From JBEKDJ01 sp050014415 (GTDB taxonomy: Bacteria > Desulfobacterota > BSN033 > UBA1163), in contig JBEKDJ010000028.1 of NCBI GenBank assembly GCA_050014415.1, positions 1 to 25,455 on the forward strand: DNA of 25,455 nt, given 5' to 3'. The notes below the pieces were generated by a model. It was not told where the DNA came from and ran no database searches. It saw nothing but the letters and a program-made list of their open reading frames with translations. Position 1 is the stretch's first letter; every line of letters begins with the position of its first letter. The position numbers and the translations under genes are program-made. This document shows, piece by piece, positions 22,227 through 25,455 of this stretch.

Positions 22227-22255
22227 ATTATGCTAAATTCCATCTTAGAAGTCAA
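22227..22255 (-). promoter_or_regulatory. Promoter of the cold-shock gene
   Basis: On the minus strand TTGACT (22255-22250), a 17-base spacer and CATAAT (22232-22227) form a good sigma70 promoter. The start near 22220 predicts a leader of about 138 bases. Confidence 0.65.
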
Positions 22256-22324
22256 GCTTTTTTTTGGACATGTCCGAAGGGTCCTAATTCATTGGCAAAA
22301 CAAGATGTTGGACAAACCCACGAA

Positions 22325-23230
22325 TCAGATGATCGGTTCTGTCTCCGAAGCACTTGGTTCCAGAGCATCAGGTGAGGGTTGGGGAGTTGAGAGTTTCGGT
22401 TTCCTTGGCCGTGGACGCCAGCGTGGCTTTTGCGTCTTTCGTTCCTTCTTCTTCTCCCCTTCTCCCTTTTTCTCCTCCTTGCCAAAACCAACGACCACAT
22501 AGGTACCGCTTCGAGTATCGGTTTGAAGTCGGATGATCCCTTCTTTTTCAGCATCTTCGAGAAGGTCACTAAAGGTCCGGTATCCATGATACGACTCATT
22601 GAATGAGGGTTTCTTTCGTTTCATCGTCTCTTTAAGTAGAGAAGACCAGAGCACCTCCTTGTTCTCACGGACCAATGCAACCACAGAGTCCACCAGGAGC
22701 TGGAAGGCTTCTCTCTTCTTTTCAGGCAGGTCCTGTTCGATTTTAGGCGGGGTTCCGATGGGGCGTTCCAGGTCTTCATAATAGATAAATTCATCACAAT
22801 TGTCGATTAAGAGGTTGGAACTTGACTCCTTCATTCCAAGGCCAATCACCCGTTTTCCATTCTCCTTCAGTTTGGAAACGAGAGGGGAGAAGTCGCTGTC
22901 GCCAGAGACGATGACAAAGGTATCGATGTGCTCTTTGGAGTAACAGAGATCGAGCGCGTCCACACAAAGCCGAATGTCCGCCGAGTTCTTGCCACTCATC
23001 GAACGTTTTGGGATTTCAATCAGTTCAATGGCGGCCTCATGCAGGGGTTTCTTATACTCCGCGTAGTCGGCCCAATCCGCATAAGACTTCTTGGCAATGA
23101 TCTTTCCTTTCTCAACCAGGCGCTCTAATACCTTCCGAATTTCGAACCGTTTATCTTTCTTACCCTTAAATCCGAGGGCGAGATTCTCAAAATCGATAAA
23201 AACCGCAAGTGTGTGTTCCCCTTCGTTCAT
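22325..23230 (-). CDS. NYN-domain protein (PIN-like, LabA/DUF88 type) with LOTUS-like domain
   Basis: The 301-residue protein begins with a NYN domain. VFIDFENLA (Asp 13 and Asn 16) and DTFVIVSGDSDFSPLV provide the acidic residues of a PIN-like metal-dependent RNase, and SADIRLCVDAL supplies the conserved central Asp. Residues about 170-250 (AFQLLVDSVVAL, YHGYRTFSDLLEDAEKEGII) resemble an OST-HTH/LOTUS RNA-binding domain. A lysine/arginine- and proline-rich tail follows. AAGGAGGGG precedes ATG 23230. The likely role is RNA processing or decay; the target is unknown. It stands alone between two large spacers. Confidence 0.88.
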   Translation of the reverse strand: MNEGEHTLAVFIDFENLALGFKGKKDKRFEIRKVLERLVEKGKIIAKKSYADWADYAEYKKPLHEAAIELIEIPKRSMSGKNSADIRLCVDALDLCYSKEHIDTFVIVSGDSDFSPLVSKLKENGKRVIGLGMKESSSNLLIDNCDEFIYYEDLERPIGTPPKIEQDLPEKKREAFQLLVDSVVALVRENKEVLWSSLLKETMKRKKPSFNESYHGYRTFSDLLEDAEKEGIIRLQTDTRSGTYVVVGFGKEEKKGEGEKKKERKTQKPRWRPRPRKPKLSTPQPSPDALEPSASETEPII

Positions 23231-23832
23231 TCTTCCCCTCCTTTTTGTTTAAACAGGGTTCTGCTCTTTCTTCCTGGCTTATCGTACACTTAAACAGAGG
23301 GTTTGTAAACAGAACTTTTTGGGAAACAACTTACGAATTGATAGTGAACAAAAAAAAATGACAGCCCTACTCTTCTAATGCCGCCAGTGAAGTCATTATC
23401 GGTAAATACACCTTTGTACCTCCAGTGACTCCTTGGCAATTCCCTGGAAGCTGGAGCTATAGACAACTACTGAGAACTCAGTTTTCTTCAGTGGTTTAAT
23501 TGGCTATCATTCTGGCGTTTGCTTGATTCCATGAAAATTTAAATATTACAAGAAGTTAGATAGTAAATGGGGCATATTCTTGGAAAAAGTGTCTAAAAAT
23601 AGAGGGGGTCAGATGTTACGGTGCATATCTTTTCATTTAGGATGATAGAAGAGAAGACTCCTGCAAAATCGTATGGTTGTCTTTATCTCAATGTATCTTC
23701 CTCTCAGTTCATTCATTGTCAACGAGCGAATGATTGAATCCCCTGAAGGAAGTAAGCTGTGCCGTGGTCGCCTGGTGAGGGAAAATGTCGCCGTGGCGGG
23801 ATGAATATGAGGAATTGACCCCACTGCACCAA
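23231..23832. other. Long gene-poor spacer with a possible miniature element
   Basis: No gene can be supported in about 600 bases; the short open frame at 23633-23824 (minus) has no recognisable motif. AGGGGGTCA (about 23603-23611) and TTGACCCC (23815-23822) form a short inverted repeat about 220 bases apart, with the GC content rising toward the right end. This could be the scar of a small mobile element. The left half shows nothing. Confidence 0.4.
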
Positions 23833-23866
23833 GGGTAAGAGAGGGGCCATGGCCTCCCTCTTACCC
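23833..23866. terminator. Large hairpin, probable terminator of the desulforedoxin-like gene
   Basis: GGGTAAGAGAGGGGCC and GGCCTCCCTCTTACCC form a 16-bp stem with two mismatches and an AT centre. It lies 35 bases beyond the stop of the small cysteine-rich gene. The T-run is poor on both strands, so termination may be factor-assisted. Confidence 0.55.
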
Positions 23867-23900
23867 ATTTAATGCCAAGAGATTCACTGGACGAACCTGC

Positions 23901-24089
23901 CTAAGCAGCTTTTCTCTTGGTCCTCATCGGTTTTTCACAGCAGATGATGTCGCAGGTATCGATGCACCCACAGACCTCATCGACCACAACGCTGAGGCCG
24001 CATACGCTGCATTTGTAAGCCTCACCCTTCTTCACACGCTTCCCAGTAACCTTCTTTGTGACCTTTTTCGCCACTTTCTTCTGCGCCAT
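23901..24089 (-). CDS. Small lysine-rich desulforedoxin-like protein
   Basis: The 62-residue protein has a basic N-terminal third made of KKVAKKVTKK-type repeats (histone H1-like). A compact cysteine domain follows: YKCSVCGLSVVV (Cys 27 and 30), CGCIDTC (40, 42, 46) and IICCEKPM (50 and 51). CxxCG followed by CC-x-x-PM is the ligand pattern of desulforedoxin and the N-terminal domain of desulfoferrodoxin, which hold one iron. The extra cysteines in the middle are unusual. AGGAGGAAGG precedes ATG 24089. It could be a nucleic-acid-associated iron or zinc protein; that is an inference from composition. Confidence 0.75.
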   Translation of the reverse strand: MAQKKVAKKVTKKVTGKRVKKGEAYKCSVCGLSVVVDEVCGCIDTCDIICCEKPMRTKRKAA

Positions 24090-24427
24090 GGTTTCCTTCC
24101 TCCTTCTTTAGAAAAAAACATGCCAATAATCGTATCGTGTGTCCGTAACCCCCTTACAACTTCACGCGCCAGTCGCTTAATCCGGCATGACCGGAACCGA
24201 ATCCCACGAAGGCGGGATTCGAATTTTGTAGGCCGCTGAAAAGCGCCTATCTGTCCCGCGCTTCGCGGGATTTCACAAGACTGAACTTGCAGGTAGGTAT
24301 TGTTGAATAGCCTGAGAAGAATCTGTTTCCCAGCAACTTGTCAGCTTGTTAGTGCATCGGATTTGTTAATGTCTTTCAAATTCCAGAAATTATGTTTTCT
24401 TCTGCACACAAATTAATTGCCAAGCGC
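24090..24427. repeat. Spacer with GC-rich palindromes
   Basis: No gene is seen. AATCCC...GGGATT (about 24201-24220) and TCCCGCG-CTT-CGCGGGA (24254-24270) are hairpins of the same style as those between proB and proA. The remainder is featureless. Confidence 0.5.
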
Positions 24428-25255
24428 CTAAAGCTCCTTTACCTCCTCCAATTCAAATTTCAAAGTCCCTACGGGAAGATCCAATTCCATGGCCAAAGGG
24501 GTTTTCTTCCCATCGGCTGCATACCAGATACGAATAATCCCCTCCTTATCTCCAAATGTGGAAAAGGAGGTGGAGGACTCGAGACATACGGCCTCCACTT
24601 CTCCAAATAACTTTGATCTTACCCTCTCTTTTTTTGAATGAAAGACCATCTGGCGCAGCTTCACCCCATCGTAGATGGACATCCGAAGATCCTGGCCAGG
24701 AAGAAGTTGTTCTTTTAGGTAACATCGGGTAAACATTGAAAGAGGATCATAGGTGTCAGTTGTGATGGGAATCTCTTGCCCCTCTTTCTTATCTGTTCTT
24801 TCAAGTATCACCCTTTTATTGCTGAAATCGAAGGTGAAGGTCTGAAGATAATTCTTATCTTTGATCAGAAATCCTCCCTGATTAATTTCCTTAACGTAAC
24901 GAACCGGAGAGCATGTCTCCAGTTCCATGGTAGAGATGAACCGGTTGTTCATCCGAAACAGGAATCCCAGGGAGTTGAGAGAGTCCACACGGGCCTGAAC
25001 CTGATAGAGAGGTCTCCCTGTTTCTGAGGTTCCATTGTCGATCTCAATGGACGCCTTGAGGATTGGAACTCCGAACTCCTTCGCAGTGAAAAGGAAAACC
25101 TTCCCGGAAGAGGAAAGTGCTCCAGGGACTTCCTTGGCTGCATCACCCAAGGCGAAAGAAGCGCAAGATAAAACCATTCCAATAAAAAAAGAACTCCGAA
25201 TCCACGCCAGAGATTTTTGAAATCCTCGCGTCCCAACACCTGGTCCTACCCACAA
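24428..25255 (-). CDS. DUF3108 domain protein, probably exported
   Basis: The product (275 residues from TTG 25255) has a basic then hydrophobic N-terminus ending SFFIGMVLSCASFALG, a probable signal peptide. A beta-rich domain follows with the DUF3108 layout: KVFLFTAKEFGVPILKASIE, YQVQARVDSL, YDPLSMFTRCYL, IRIWYAADGKKTPLAMEL and PVGTLKFELEEV. DUF3108 proteins are periplasmic and of unknown function in Gram-negative bacteria. The start is uncertain: no ATG or GTG lies between the end of the reductase gene and the ATG at 25177, which would remove the basic residues of the signal. TTG 25255 overlaps the upstream stop by 10 bases. Confidence 0.82.
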   Translation of the reverse strand: MWVGPGVGTRGFQKSLAWIRSSFFIGMVLSCASFALGDAAKEVPGALSSSGKVFLFTAKEFGVPILKASIEIDNGTSETGRPLYQVQARVDSLNSLGFLFRMNNRFISTMELETCSPVRYVKEINQGGFLIKDKNYLQTFTFDFSNKRVILERTDKKEGQEIPITTDTYDPLSMFTRCYLKEQLLPGQDLRMSIYDGVKLRQMVFHSKKERVRSKLFGEVEAVCLESSTSFSTFGDKEGIIRIWYAADGKKTPLAMELDLPVGTLKFELEEVKEL

Positions 25256-25455
25256 TCCGAATAACCACAGAGACACTTCACACAACCTTCTTCGAAGAGA
25301 AGAGGGCCCCCACATTCGGGACATGCCCCTCTAAGAAAGATTGAAACGGATTCATTCATAGAGGCTTGTTTAAGAGGCAGTATAACATCTCCCTCTTCTT
25401 TTGTATTATTCTGGAGGACACGATCACTTCCTGCACCGTCAACTTCAACCTTAAC
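25246..25455 (-). CDS. nrdJ: Adenosylcobalamin-dependent ribonucleotide reductase, C-terminal end
   Basis: The minus strand is open from the window edge to TAG 25248-25246, giving 69 residues. The last 28 include GACPECGGPLLFEEGCVKC and CGYSDCG, the zinc-ribbon tail with redox cysteines found at the C-terminus of class II (B12-dependent) ribonucleotide reductases. The first 40 residues form a hydrophilic linker. The main catalytic domain lies outside the window. Similar zinc tails occur on a few other enzymes, so the name rests on the CPECG...EGCVKC...CGYSxC pattern only. Confidence 0.75.
   Translation of the reverse strand, partial: VKVEVDGAGSDRVLQNNTKEEGDVILPLKQASMNESVSIFLRGACPECGGPLLFEEGCVKCLCGYSDCG

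Noticed and set aside
23633..23824. 63-codon minus-strand frame as a transposase fragment
   Set aside because: The protein shows no transposase motif; only the terminal GGGGTCA/TGACCCC pair is noted.

Overview
The window reads like chromosomal DNA of an uncultured Deltaproteobacterium (Desulfobacterota sense). This is an inference from gene content and order: rplU-rpmA-obgE-proB-proA-nadD-rsfS followed by a DksA/TraR zinc-finger protein, a large AsmA-like protein, a DUF3108 protein, a C-terminal piece that looks like a B12-dependent ribonucleotide reductase, and spacers full of hairpin-forming repeats. No rRNA, tRNA or CRISPR array was seen.

Positions 1-4640 are an accessory, repeat-rich region. 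It opens with the 3' end of an HI0933/BaiN-type flavoprotein gene. A 112-bp repeat follows, present twice; one copy is interrupted by a DUF1828-like gene. Next comes a small winged-helix regulator and a protein with an N-terminal CX3CX2CX5C motif. Four copies of one 19-23-bp palindrome lie around these two genes, two of them on promoters. Then come an AbrB-type antitoxin gene whose RelE-like toxin partner is broken by a stop codon, and an XRE regulator with two abutting 19-bp palindromes over its promoter.

Positions 4674-11704 are a conserved housekeeping block on the + strand: ribosomal proteins bL21 and bL27, the ribosome-assembly GTPase ObgE, two enzymes of proline synthesis (ProB, ProA), NadD of NAD synthesis, ribosome silencing factor RsfS, a DksA/TraR-like protein and a ComF-like phosphoribosyltransferase. 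Several genes overlap or are closely spaced. The spacers carry different kinds of hairpin repeats. A 1166-residue AsmA-like envelope protein follows, and its 3' end abuts a fused remnant of a histidine kinase and a response regulator.

The most interesting gene lies at 15969-18551 (minus): an NLR-like NACHT NTPase fused to a C-terminal FGE-sulfatase/C-type-lectin-fold domain. Its last 30 codons resemble the variable region of a diversity-generating retroelement target. No reverse transcriptase or template repeat is in the window.

The right part (18707-25455) holds mtgA and two metallo-beta-lactamase-fold hydrolases arranged around a divergent promoter region, a coiled-coil protein, a cold-shock protein with a long leader containing a terminator-like hairpin, an NYN-domain protein, a small lysine-rich desulforedoxin-like protein, a DUF3108 exported protein and the 3' end of the reductase gene.
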